Shown piece by piece: positions 42,235 through 50,286 of a stretch of DNA of 64,000 nt (its first letter is position 1; every line of letters begins with the position of its first letter). Under the pieces are notes generated by a model. That model was not told the DNA's origin. It ran no database searches and worked only from the letters and a program-made list of their open reading frames with translations. A program made the translations under genes and the position numbers. Source of the DNA: Sphingobium algorifonticola (GTDB lineage: Bacteria; Pseudomonadota; Alphaproteobacteria; Sphingomonadales; Sphingomonadaceae). Where the stretch lies: NCBI RefSeq assembly GCF_004005485.1, contig NZ_RZUL01000002.1, positions 805,433 through 869,432 of the forward strand, given 5' to 3'.

Positions 42235-44172
42235 TCATCTGACTCGGGCGTTGTCCTTGAAAACCTTAATTTTGGCGACAAAGGGATCATCGAGGGAGGA
42301 AAAAGGGCCTTCGGCATATACCGGATTGCCATCCATGATAGTGAGCAGAGAATGCAGGTAGCGAATGTCCGTCTCCGGCACGGTGAAATAGTCATCGGAC
42401 AGTACGATGAGATCGGCAAGATCGCCAGGACGCAGAGAGCCAATACGGTCGTTCTGCAGATGGAATCTGCAATTGACGGTCTTGGCCTTCAACGCCTCAA
42501 GGCGACTGATCCGTTGGCTAGGTGGCTGCTTCAGGCCATTGGGATCCATCGTCTCGCCAGTCACGGCATACCACATATGGCCGAAGGGATCTGACGGATT
42601 GCCAAGCGTGCCGTCCGATCCCATGCACCATTTCACGCCGGATCGCACGAGATCCGCAAATGGCGTAGGTCCTGCCACATCCGGCAAGGGTGACCTGCCT
42701 TGAATATTGGTGGAAAAGGTCGTTACCCCGATCCCCAATTTCCTTATCCGATCGAGGGAAGCCTGCGCGAGAGGTTCCTGAATGCCTTCGAAAGACCAGC
42801 GCAGTCCGGCAATCGGGCATGTCCGGTTTACCGCCTCGATGACATCGAGTTTGTAGCGGACGGTCGCTTCGATATAAGTTTGGTCGGTCCAGTTCCAGCG
42901 GTTGCACGCCAGTGTCTCGATGATCTGACGATAATCCTTGGGCGGCAACAGCGTTGCGGTGTTGCCGAAACGGACCTGGCCCATGTAAAATCCCGGGCCA
43001 ATCCCGCCGATCCGCACGCGATCATTCCCCATCATGCCTACGGAATGATACACAGTTGCTTTGACGCCCTCTATGCCGCCGCCGCGCGGATCAAGCATCG
43101 CGAGAACACGCGTCGAAAGCAGGCCTGCGCGATCAAGTTCGTTCACTGGGTTCAGACCGTCTCGATGAGGGTTGCCGTCATAATCGAACCGCGGCATCGC
43201 CATGGGATTAGGTTCCGCCCATCCGCGATCGATGCTCGTCGGCAGAACCCCTTCCGCCAATGCCTTTTCGCGGTAGGCCGGAGTTGCGCGCGGCGCGTCG
43301 GCCTCAGGAGCCAGGCGTGCGCCGGGTACACCGGCATTCGCACTCCATGCGCCGGCATTGAAGATGCCCCCTTGCTGTGCTCCGGCGTAACTGGTTAGCC
43401 CCGCCCGATTCATGGCGTGGGAAAAATCGAGATAACAACTTGCCTGCTGCCCCAGGCTGGCGGCTTCAAACTGCCTGGAAATCGCTGTGCGGGCCCTGTC
43501 AAGGGCCGGCATTGCGACCTTGCCCGTAAGGGTGCCGGTACCTTCGCCCAACTCGACGCCGAGATCGCCGGCTTTCAGATCGAGAGCCTTGATCGCCGCA
43601 CTGTTCAGTTGTGCGTTAAGGCCAAAGCCATTGGCCATAATCATCACGGGATTGTTCGGCGCCGCGCGGTCCAGCTCGGCCAGCGTGAACATGCCCGGAG
43701 GGCTGAGGCCATTTACGTGGAAAACCGCTGGTAGGCGAGTAGTCCACAGCCATGTTCCCCGTGCATTTGCTTCGGCCGTGCGGCTGATCTGTCGCAATGC
43801 TTCGTTTCGATCCGAAATGAAATCGATCCGGATGTTGCTGGTCCAGCAATAATAGGCGTTCCGTGTGCCATGGATATTGCCGTCGATCAGCCCGGGGAGG
43901 ACGGTGCGTCCTTTCAAATCGACTTCGACCGCCTGACCCTTTTTGGCCAATGCGCGCACATCTCCCTCATTGCCTACAGCCAACACCGTGTTGCCCCGCA
44001 GTGCAATGGCGTCCACGACGCGGTTGTTATCGTCCATCACATGGATGCGGCCGTTGTACAGGATGAGGGTCTGCTCATCCTTCGCGTGTTGTGCTGCGGC
44101 GAGGGCAGGGGCCAGGCTTGTGGCCAGCAGGGCAGCTGTCAGCGCGGATCGATTGAACGACTGTGTCATCAT
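42235..44172 (-). CDS. Exported amidohydrolase (YtcJ-like, amidohydrolase_3) with altered metal motif
   Basis: A 645-residue protein with a Sec signal (ALLATSLAPALAAAQ) and the composite amidohydrolase layout: YNGRIHVMDDNNRVVDAIAL, GRTVLPGLIDGNIHG, and the C-terminal GSLRPGDLADLIVLSDDYF. The strand-1 metal motif is normally HxH; here it reads N99-I-H101, so one zinc ligand is replaced. YtcJ-like proteins hydrolyse amides or ring C-N/C-O bonds. It overlaps the TBDR stop (TGATG), so receptor and periplasmic hydrolase are made together: the hydrolase may process what the receptor imports. Confidence 0.87.
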   Translation of the reverse strand: MMTQSFNRSALTAALLATSLAPALAAAQHAKDEQTLILYNGRIHVMDDNNRVVDAIALRGNTVLAVGNEGDVRALAKKGQAVEVDLKGRTVLPGLIDGNIHGTRNAYYCWTSNIRIDFISDRNEALRQISRTAEANARGTWLWTTRLPAVFHVNGLSPPGMFTLAELDRAAPNNPVMIMANGFGLNAQLNSAAIKALDLKAGDLGVELGEGTGTLTGKVAMPALDRARTAISRQFEAASLGQQASCYLDFSHAMNRAGLTSYAGAQQGGIFNAGAWSANAGVPGARLAPEADAPRATPAYREKALAEGVLPTSIDRGWAEPNPMAMPRFDYDGNPHRDGLNPVNELDRAGLLSTRVLAMLDPRGGGIEGVKATVYHSVGMMGNDRVRIGGIGPGFYMGQVRFGNTATLLPPKDYRQIIETLACNRWNWTDQTYIEATVRYKLDVIEAVNRTCPIAGLRWSFEGIQEPLAQASLDRIRKLGIGVTTFSTNIQGRSPLPDVAGPTPFADLVRSGVKWCMGSDGTLGNPSDPFGHMWYAVTGETMDPNGLKQPPSQRISRLEALKAKTVNCRFHLQNDRIGSLRPGDLADLIVLSDDYFTVPETDIRYLHSLLTIMDGNPVYAEGPFSSLDDPFVAKIKVFKDNARVR

Positions 44173-46460
44173 CAATATCTCACGGTAAGTTGAAGACCGA
44201 TTTCGCGCGGAGGATTGACGACACCCGAGCCATTGCCCGACCCTGAGTTATATCCGGCGGTCACCAGGTAGGTCTCATTCAGAAGATTCCGCGCGTACAC
44301 AGAAATATCCCAGTCTGCGGCGTTCGACTGATAGGCATAGGTGGCGCGGACGTTGACGATATTGAAGCTCTTCGTCGCCAGACCATCGCGGAAACTCGTG
44401 TCCGTTGCGCCTGCTTTGACGTTATTGAGATAGTTTTCGTAACCGCTGTTGTACGACCAGTCTGCACGCAACCGGAGCTGCGCCGCATTGCCGACATCCT
44501 TTGTGACTTGCGCACCCAGGCTTGTAGTCCATTCCGGCACCTGAACCGGCCGATCTTCCAGACCGAACGGCGCGCCTGCCCGGATTTCCTTGTACTGGGC
44601 GTCCGTGTAACCCAGCGATCCGAACAGCGTGAGCGCCGGAACAGGACGGAACGTCACTTCAGCTTCCACGCCTTGGGTCTTCAGCTTGCCGACGTTTTCG
44701 ACGATGGAAAGAAGCCCGAAATTGGGGTCGGTAATCGAAACGACTTCCTGGAAATTCTTGTAATCATTTGTGAACCCGGCCAGATTTAACCGCAGTCGCT
44801 TGTCCCAAAGCTCCAATTTCGCGCCCGCTTCGTAAGACAGCACGGTTTCTGGATCGACCGGCTGGACAGCTTGGGTGTTGTTCGGGCGTCCGTTGAAGCC
44901 ACCTGATTTGAAGCCTCGTGCCACTTTGGCATATAGCAGGACGTCATCGGTGGCCTGATAGTTGAGGGACGCCATCGGAGAAAAGTCGTCCCAGCTGTCA
45001 CGGGCAGACCCTTGCGCTGCGATCCTGTTGATCTGGAGCTGGGTTGCGAGGATCGAGAAGTTCTTTTTCTCATAGGTGTATCGCAGCCCGCCCGTCAGCG
45101 ACAGTCTATCGGTGAGGCGATATGTTCCCTGCGCGAATGCTGCATAGGACTTGCCCTCGGTATCGAGGTCGTTGTCGCTGTTGAAGTCGACGCATACGAC
45201 ACCACGCCCACTTTGGCACGCCGCCGCATTCGGGACCGTTATCACAAGGCCAGTCCACAACCGCGCGCCTGATAAAGCCGCCGCATTCTCCTCAAAATAA
45301 TAGAGGCCGACCAGCCAGTCGAAGCGATCGCCGAAGGCTTTGCCCGTCAATTGCAGTTCCTGGCTGAACTGGTTCTGGTCGATGTCGTTGATGTTGGAGA
45401 ATATCGGCTGAATGGGTGACGAGAAGCGGGATTGCAAATCGCGGTAAGCGGTAATCGACCGGAGCTGCGCGTTCCCCAGATCCCAATCGACGGTCACCGC
45501 TGCGCCCCAGCTGTCAACATCGTCGTAGCTCGCCGATGTGCCCTTGATCCTGTAAGGGCTGCCGGTCGCGCCGGTGGCGTTCGTCAGGGGTTCAACGCCA
45601 AGTCGCGGGGCCACCAGGGCATTCCATTGGCCGATTATGGTCGCGGCGCCGGTATTCGGGTTGACCTGATCGATCAGAAGCACATATCCGGGCGTGGATT
45701 CCTGACGTTGACGCATACCGTCGACTGACAACAACACTTCGAGGGTTTCTGCTGGCTTCCACAGCAATTCGCCCTTCAGCATTTGACGATTGGTATTCGC
45801 CAGTTTCAGCCCATCGGTAATCCGGGTCACATATCCATCGGCCGAACGTGACGCTGCGCTGATTTTTGCAGCCAGCCGATCGGCGATAATTGGCCCTGAT
45901 ACGGTCGCGTCGAGATCAAAGCGATCGCGCTCACCCAGGGTCAGACGCCCTTCCGCGGTAAATGCGAACGACGGGCGTCTTGTGATGATATTGACGGCGC
46001 CGCCGATCGTGTTCTTGCCATAAAGCGTGCCTTGAGGACCTCGGATGACTTCAATGCGTTCTATGTCCGTGAAATCCAGGTTGGCACCGACACTACGGCC
46101 CAGATAGACGCCGTCGCGATAGACGCCCACGCCCGGGTCAACAGTCGGAATGAAATCACGTTGGCCGATGCCACGAATGAATATCGCGGCATTCGCGCTG
46201 GATCCGCCGGCAATGCCCTGCGTAATGTTCAGGTTTGGGACCGAACGCGCCAGCTCGTTGACCGAGGTTATGCCTCGGGCGGTCAATTCGCCTGCTGTTA
46301 TTGCCGTCACGGCGACGGGACTATTCTGGATATTCTCGCTGACCTTGCGCGCCGTCACGATAATGTCGGCCAACCCTTCGGCATCGTCCTGAGCCAACGC
46401 GGGATCGCACATTTGCGTCGCCATCAATGCTGCGACGCTCCACGATATTCTGCCCCTCAT
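44172..46460 (-). CDS. TonB-dependent outer-membrane receptor
   Basis: A 762-residue receptor: signal ending PALAQ, TonB box LADIIVTARK, plug segments LRGPQGTLYGKNTIGGAVNI and VYRDGVYLGRSVGANLDF, and an aromatic C-terminus (LQLTVRY). ATG 46460 is preceded by GGGAGGATC; an adjacent GTG is an alternative. It is closely related in plug sequence to the receptor at 50287 (both carry DGVYLGRSVG and FIRGIGQ-DF). A GGTATACCA operator precedes it, a GntR gene lies upstream and an exported amidohydrolase is coupled downstream. Confidence 0.93.
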   Translation of the reverse strand: MRGRISWSVAALMATQMCDPALAQDDAEGLADIIVTARKVSENIQNSPVAVTAITAGELTARGITSVNELARSVPNLNITQGIAGGSSANAAIFIRGIGQRDFIPTVDPGVGVYRDGVYLGRSVGANLDFTDIERIEVIRGPQGTLYGKNTIGGAVNIITRRPSFAFTAEGRLTLGERDRFDLDATVSGPIIADRLAAKISAASRSADGYVTRITDGLKLANTNRQMLKGELLWKPAETLEVLLSVDGMRQRQESTPGYVLLIDQVNPNTGAATIIGQWNALVAPRLGVEPLTNATGATGSPYRIKGTSASYDDVDSWGAAVTVDWDLGNAQLRSITAYRDLQSRFSSPIQPIFSNINDIDQNQFSQELQLTGKAFGDRFDWLVGLYYFEENAAALSGARLWTGLVITVPNAAACQSGRGVVCVDFNSDNDLDTEGKSYAAFAQGTYRLTDRLSLTGGLRYTYEKKNFSILATQLQINRIAAQGSARDSWDDFSPMASLNYQATDDVLLYAKVARGFKSGGFNGRPNNTQAVQPVDPETVLSYEAGAKLELWDKRLRLNLAGFTNDYKNFQEVVSITDPNFGLLSIVENVGKLKTQGVEAEVTFRPVPALTLFGSLGYTDAQYKEIRAGAPFGLEDRPVQVPEWTTSLGAQVTKDVGNAAQLRLRADWSYNSGYENYLNNVKAGATDTSFRDGLATKSFNIVNVRATYAYQSNAADWDISVYARNLLNETYLVTAGYNSGSGNGSGVVNPPREIGLQLTVRY

Positions 46461-46477
46461 CACAAGATCCTCCCTAT

Positions 46478-46505
46478 CCCATTTTGGTATACCATAATGG
46501 GATAC
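46478..46505. promoter_or_regulatory. GGTATACCA operator upstream of TBDR 44172-46460
   Basis: The 24-bp stretch 46478-46501 is a palindrome with one mismatched pair around TTGGTATACCAT. Its right part, GGTATACCATAATGGGATAC (46486-46505), matches two other promoters here (52791, 56171) at most positions. TGGTATACCA cores are typical targets of FCD-type GntR regulators (UxuR/ExuR-like). It lies 18 bp from the TBDR start. Confidence 0.7.
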
Positions 46506-46543
46506 GTTTGGGAGATCAATCCCGGAAGTTGTGATGTCGTTGC

Positions 46544-47182
46544 TCAGATGTCCGTCGTCACGATCCTTAAGCTGTCCGTGATGTGTCGTCGCATGGCTTC
46601 GTCGGCTGCGTCGGCGTCACCGGCAGCGATTGCCTTGGCGATTTCGATATGGACGGCCTGACCGGCACGCTGTGTGCCCAGGTCTATTGCCGTGGCGGAC
46701 TGGACGCGCCCCACCGAAACCTGAAGCTGGCGCGCAATCTCCACAAGTCGGGCGTTGCCGGACATTGCCATTATCAAATCATGGAATTGCTGATTTTTCT
46801 CGCGATAGGCACCAATCCTGCCGTCATCCAGTGCCACATTCATGGCATTTACGAGATCGTCTAGCGGAGCAGAGTCACATGCGCCTGACTGCACAGCCAT
46901 TGCAGCGAGGCGTGCCGACAGTCCTTCGAGAACTTCGCGAACCTGAAAGAGCGCAATGATCTCCGCCTTGCTGAGTTGCCGCACTTTTGCGCCGCGATGA
47001 TGCTGCAATTCAAGCAGTCCTTCGCTTGCCAAACGCCGGAAGGCTTCTCGCAAAGGGCCACGACTGACGCCGAGCGCCACGGTCAAATCGGCCTCGACCA
47101 GCCTTTGCGAAGGCGCCAGTCGACCACTGCGAATGTCTTCACGCAGCCGATCTGTAATCGCTTCCACGGTCGATACATTCAT
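46544..47182 (-). CDS. GntR-family regulator, FCD (FadR) subfamily
   Basis: A 212-residue regulator: winged HTH (ITDRLREDIRSGRLAPSQRLV, VSRGPLREAFRRLASEGLLEL, HHRGAKV) and FCD domain (FHDLIMAMSGN and the C-terminal HITDSL). The start at MNVSTVEAI has AGGGGGA eight bases upstream; the longer frame to 47239 has no family match. It lies directly upstream of the TBDR/amidohydrolase unit and is divergent from a bicupin gene. Candidate sites are the palindrome at 47297 and the GGTATACCA motif at 46485. Confidence 0.87.
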   Translation of the reverse strand: MNVSTVEAITDRLREDIRSGRLAPSQRLVEADLTVALGVSRGPLREAFRRLASEGLLELQHHRGAKVRQLSKAEIIALFQVREVLEGLSARLAAMAVQSGACDSAPLDDLVNAMNVALDDGRIGAYREKNQQFHDLIMAMSGNARLVEIARQLQVSVGRVQSATAIDLGTQRAGQAVHIEIAKAIAAGDADAADEAMRRHITDSLRIVTTDI

Positions 47183-47296
47183 TGCGGCATTCCCCCTGTT
47201 TTCACTCTGCCAGTCTTCGCGATCCATAGACTGTCGCACGCAATTTTATCGCCCACAATGCAAAGCGGACATTGTTCGTTCAAAGATTGCCCTACA

Positions 47297-47312
47297 ATAT
47301 TGTTGACAATAT
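47297..47312. promoter_or_regulatory. Palindromic operator overlapping a -35 element
   Basis: ATATTGT-TG-ACAATAT, a 16-bp inverted repeat, in the 179-bp gap between the divergent gntR and bicupin genes. TTGACA (47303-47308) within it is a perfect -35 hexamer for the bicupin gene, with a weak TACGGC 16 bases later. A regulator bound here would block that promoter. It is of the FadR-like TTGT-N-ACAA type and unlike the GGTATACCA sites. Confidence 0.6.
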
Positions 47313-47361
47313 GCTATGACCTGCTACGGCTAGCCTGAGCCAAGACAGGGAGAATAACGCC

Positions 47362-48222
47362 ATGAGAATACGCCACATCGCTGACGCGCCGACGAGCGGG
47401 GCGTCTGCTCATCGCGCAGGTGGCATATCGTTCGTCCATCTCATGGAAGGCGATGAGGGTGCACCGGACAATTTCGCCCTGACGATTGTTGATATCGCGG
47501 ATGGCTACGTCACACCGCGCCATCGCCATAATTTCGAACAACTGCGGATCATGCTCGATGGTAACTTCGAGTTTGGCCCAGATCTCAAGCAGGAGCCGGG
47601 CAGTGTCGGCTACTTCTGCGAGGGAACCTACTACACCCAAAGAGGTGTCGGATCGTCCAAGACCCTCTTGTTGCAAGTCGCCGGTGCGAGCGGGGCAGGC
47701 TACCTGAGTCAGGCGCTCATGCGCAAGACGATCGAGGCCTTGCAGCAGCGAGGTACGTTCTCGAATGGGGTTTTTACATGGGAGGAGGACGGCAAGCGAC
47801 ATAACAAGGATGGTTATGAAGCCGCTTGGGAGGCAGCTAACGGGCGTACGATCGCCTATTCCGCGCCGCGCTATAACGCGCCCATATTGATGAACCCCGA
47901 TCATTTCGGCTTTGTGTCGCTGACACCCGGCGTTGACCGGAAGTTTCTGGGCCGGTTCAACGAACGCGGTCTTGATGTTGCCCAATTGCGGATGGCGGCC
48001 GGAACCCGATATCGCATCGACGCCACGGATCAACCGATACTGCTGTATGCGCTTTCCGGGGCAGGCAATCTGGCGGACAGCCAGTGGTTCACAGGATCAA
48101 CGACGTGGGCGGAGCGTGGCGACGTTCTGGAATTGGCGGCGGAAGACGACGCGCTATTCTATATGATCGGTTTGCCGGTATTCGATCAAGCAAGCGTCAG
48201 CTTCGACAAACGTGCGGCGTGA
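47362..48222 (+). CDS. Bicupin protein
   Basis: A 286-residue two-domain cupin. The first domain has PRHRHNFEQLRIMLDGNFEFG (HxH with following Glu), the second is more degenerate (LRMAAGTRYRIDATDQPILLYALSGAG) and lacks the histidines. There is no signal peptide. Bicupins include ring-cleaving dioxygenases and oxalate decarboxylase-like enzymes, but the second site looks inactive. It is transcribed away from the GntR gene through an operator-covered promoter and converges on the GST gene. Confidence 0.75.
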   Translation: MRIRHIADAPTSGASAHRAGGISFVHLMEGDEGAPDNFALTIVDIADGYVTPRHRHNFEQLRIMLDGNFEFGPDLKQEPGSVGYFCEGTYYTQRGVGSSKTLLLQVAGASGAGYLSQALMRKTIEALQQRGTFSNGVFTWEEDGKRHNKDGYEAAWEAANGRTIAYSAPRYNAPILMNPDHFGFVSLTPGVDRKFLGRFNERGLDVAQLRMAAGTRYRIDATDQPILLYALSGAGNLADSQWFTGSTTWAERGDVLELAAEDDALFYMIGLPVFDQASVSFDKRAA

Positions 48223-48233
48223 ACGACAGGAAC

Positions 48234-48258
48234 ATGTGACATAAGCTGTGTGTCACAT
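48234..48258. terminator. Hairpin between convergent bicupin and GST genes
   Basis: ATGTGACA (48234-48241) and TGTCACAT (48251-48258) form a perfect 8-bp stem with a 9-base loop between the two convergent stop codons, overlapping the GST stop. No T-run follows on either strand, so terminator strength is doubtful. Confidence 0.45.
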
Positions 48259-48906
48259 AATGATGGATTGCCAGTGCGGCGGCCGGGGACCGGGCGGTAG
48301 TTTCATGAGGTGGTAATCGGCGGCGGCTGGCCGGTTCAGCGCATTTGTGAGCCAGCTATCCACCGTCGGCCATGCGTCCAGGTCCATATCCGCCAATCTC
48401 GCCATCGCCATAATTGACGCGACGTTCAAGTCGGCAACGGTGAATCTATCTGCGAGCAGATATTCATGCCGATCAAGGTGCGAGGCGAGCACGGACAAGG
48501 GACGGGAGAGCTTGTCGATGGCCGTTTCCAGTTCTGAGTCATCGCGATGCTCGGGTAAAAACATTGCGTTATTGGCAAGAACGACAAGAAGAGGCGTCTC
48601 GATTTCCGTGGCAGCCCAAAGGGCCCATTGGACAGCCTGGCTTTCCTCTACCAGACCATCGGGCGCCAATGGGCCGCCATGTCGTCGTGCAAGATACAGA
48701 TTGATTGCCAGTGATTCCCAGAACACGCCATTGTCATCCGACAAGGCGGGTACCCGGCCATTCGGGTTGATGGCCCGATATTCGGGAGTCAGCTGAGCCC
48801 CCGAAAAGAAATCGACTGGCACCATATCATGCGCAAGGCCCAGTTCCCGCAGCATCCACTGGACGCGGAACGCCCGCGAATGGGGCGGGCCGTACAAGGT
48901 GATCAT
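48253..48906 (-). CDS. Glutathione S-transferase family protein
   Basis: A 217-residue GST: N-terminal thioredoxin-like domain (MITLYGPPHSRAFRVQWMLRELGL, NPNGRVPALSDDNG, ESLAINLYLARRHG with the cis-Pro and the SNAIL-like ES pair) and a helical C-terminal domain (YLLADRFTVADLNVASIMAMA). Bacterial GSTs in such clusters isomerise or cleave intermediates such as maleylacetoacetate or aryl ethers. It overlaps the propeller gene by 4 bp and is the last gene of a TBDR-propeller-GST operon. Confidence 0.9.
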   Translation of the reverse strand: MITLYGPPHSRAFRVQWMLRELGLAHDMVPVDFFSGAQLTPEYRAINPNGRVPALSDDNGVFWESLAINLYLARRHGGPLAPDGLVEESQAVQWALWAATEIETPLLVVLANNAMFLPEHRDDSELETAIDKLSRPLSVLASHLDRHEYLLADRFTVADLNVASIMAMARLADMDLDAWPTVDSWLTNALNRPAAADYHLMKLPPGPRPPHWQSIIM

Positions 48907-50270
48907 TGCGCTGCCTCCAGGCGGTATCGCGTAATGCCGGGTGTCTGGTCGGATCGCGCTCGATTGGCGAATATCCCGCCGTCGTTGGCGACGTAGAGAT
49001 AACGTACACCCCGATCTTTCATGATCACCGCCGACGTAGGCCCTGCAAGTGCCTGTGCTGCTGTCGCGATGACGGTCGAGGTGCCATCCGGCGCAACCTG
49101 AATCACGCTGTCATGTGGATGCGTTGTGACATAGGCGGTACCATCGATATCCAGCGCAAAGTCATCTCCCGGGACACTGGTGGCCACAACGGTGGGCACA
49201 CCTGCCGACCCATTCTTCGCGATCGGCAAACGCAGCAAAAGCCCGCAGTCAGAATTGGTAACATAGACGAGATCGCCAATGCGCTGGACACCATTGGCGG
49301 CCGGCAATGTGCCGATGTAATCTCGTCGACTCAACAAGGGATCAAGACTCCACCGCGCGACGCTGCGCTTGGCGGGATCGACATGCCAGAGACCCGCGAC
49401 ATTATCGCCGACAATAATCCCGCCGCGGCCATCGGATGTCAGGCCATTCGGCTGTGCCTCCGGCGGGAAAGTGACGATTTCTTCGAGTTCGCCGTTCAGG
49501 TTCATGCGCCAAAGCTGACTGACGGGCTGGCCCGCCGGGTCATGGTTCTGAACGGTGGCGTAAACTGTCCCGTCTTTTTCGCGGACCAGGCATATAAAGC
49601 CGGGTGATCCGGGGCGATAGCCGGGCAGGCGAGCGATGAGCTGCGTCTTGCCGTCTGGCGAAAGCCGCATGATGGTGCCCGTGTACAGCAACGTCATGAG
49701 CAGGCTGCCGTCGGGCTCGGCGGCAAGGGATTCAATAAAATCACCCGGTCGTGCACGGTAGACTGTTTTGCCCTCTAGCGGGCGGACAGGCTCCCGCACG
49801 GGCATTGCGGTGGTAATAGCGCGCAGTAGCGCGAACAAGTTCGTGCTGGTCGTCACTTTTGCAATCTTGCCGCCTGCCTCTCGGTCGATGATGTCGATGG
49901 CGTCGAACTCGACCAAGGCACCGTTTGCCTTGTATCCCAGCAGGGGCGCTCCACTGAAGCGGCCCGAGAACTGCAAGCGCAGTACCGTCCTGCTTCCGAT
50001 GGTGTCGCGGGAGAGAATGGTGATCCGCAAATCCGGCAGTGAGCGTCGCAACATAGCTAGGCCAGCAGCATAATCTGCGCCGCTGAACGGACGGGGCGGT
50101 CCACCGGCCAGGCCGAATGGACGCGGTATCCCCTCTATGACTGTTCCGGCGGTTGTCGTCGGGAGCACATCTGCATTCACGGAGGATTGTGCCGTTTGCG
50201 CTGCGGCGAATTGTGCCGTCGCAGCAGTCGCGACGGCACATCCGATCGTCCAGAATGCGCTGCGCATCAT
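48903..50270 (-). CDS. Exported fusion: SnoaL-like domain plus SMP-30/NHL beta-propeller
   Basis: A 455-residue protein with a signal peptide (ATAATAQFAAAQ). Residues about 60-150 look like a SnoaL/ester-cyclase module (LQFSGRFSGAPLLGYK, then ALVEFDAIDIIDREAGGKIA). Residues about 175-450 are repeated propeller blades (PGDFIESLAAEPDGSLLM, PNGLTSDGRGGIIVGD, NGVQRIGDLVYVTNSD, DDFALDIDGTAYVTT) as in SMP-30 gluconolactonases. It starts 17 bp after the TBDR stop and overlaps the GST gene. A periplasmic lactonase acting on the imported compound is plausible but not proven. Confidence 0.78.
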   Translation of the reverse strand: MMRSAFWTIGCAVATAATAQFAAAQTAQSSVNADVLPTTTAGTVIEGIPRPFGLAGGPPRPFSGADYAAGLAMLRRSLPDLRITILSRDTIGSRTVLRLQFSGRFSGAPLLGYKANGALVEFDAIDIIDREAGGKIAKVTTSTNLFALLRAITTAMPVREPVRPLEGKTVYRARPGDFIESLAAEPDGSLLMTLLYTGTIMRLSPDGKTQLIARLPGYRPGSPGFICLVREKDGTVYATVQNHDPAGQPVSQLWRMNLNGELEEIVTFPPEAQPNGLTSDGRGGIIVGDNVAGLWHVDPAKRSVARWSLDPLLSRRDYIGTLPAANGVQRIGDLVYVTNSDCGLLLRLPIAKNGSAGVPTVVATSVPGDDFALDIDGTAYVTTHPHDSVIQVAPDGTSTVIATAAQALAGPTSAVIMKDRGVRYLYVANDGGIFANRARSDQTPGITRYRLEAAQ

Positions 50271-50286
50271 CCGTTTGCCCGATGCA

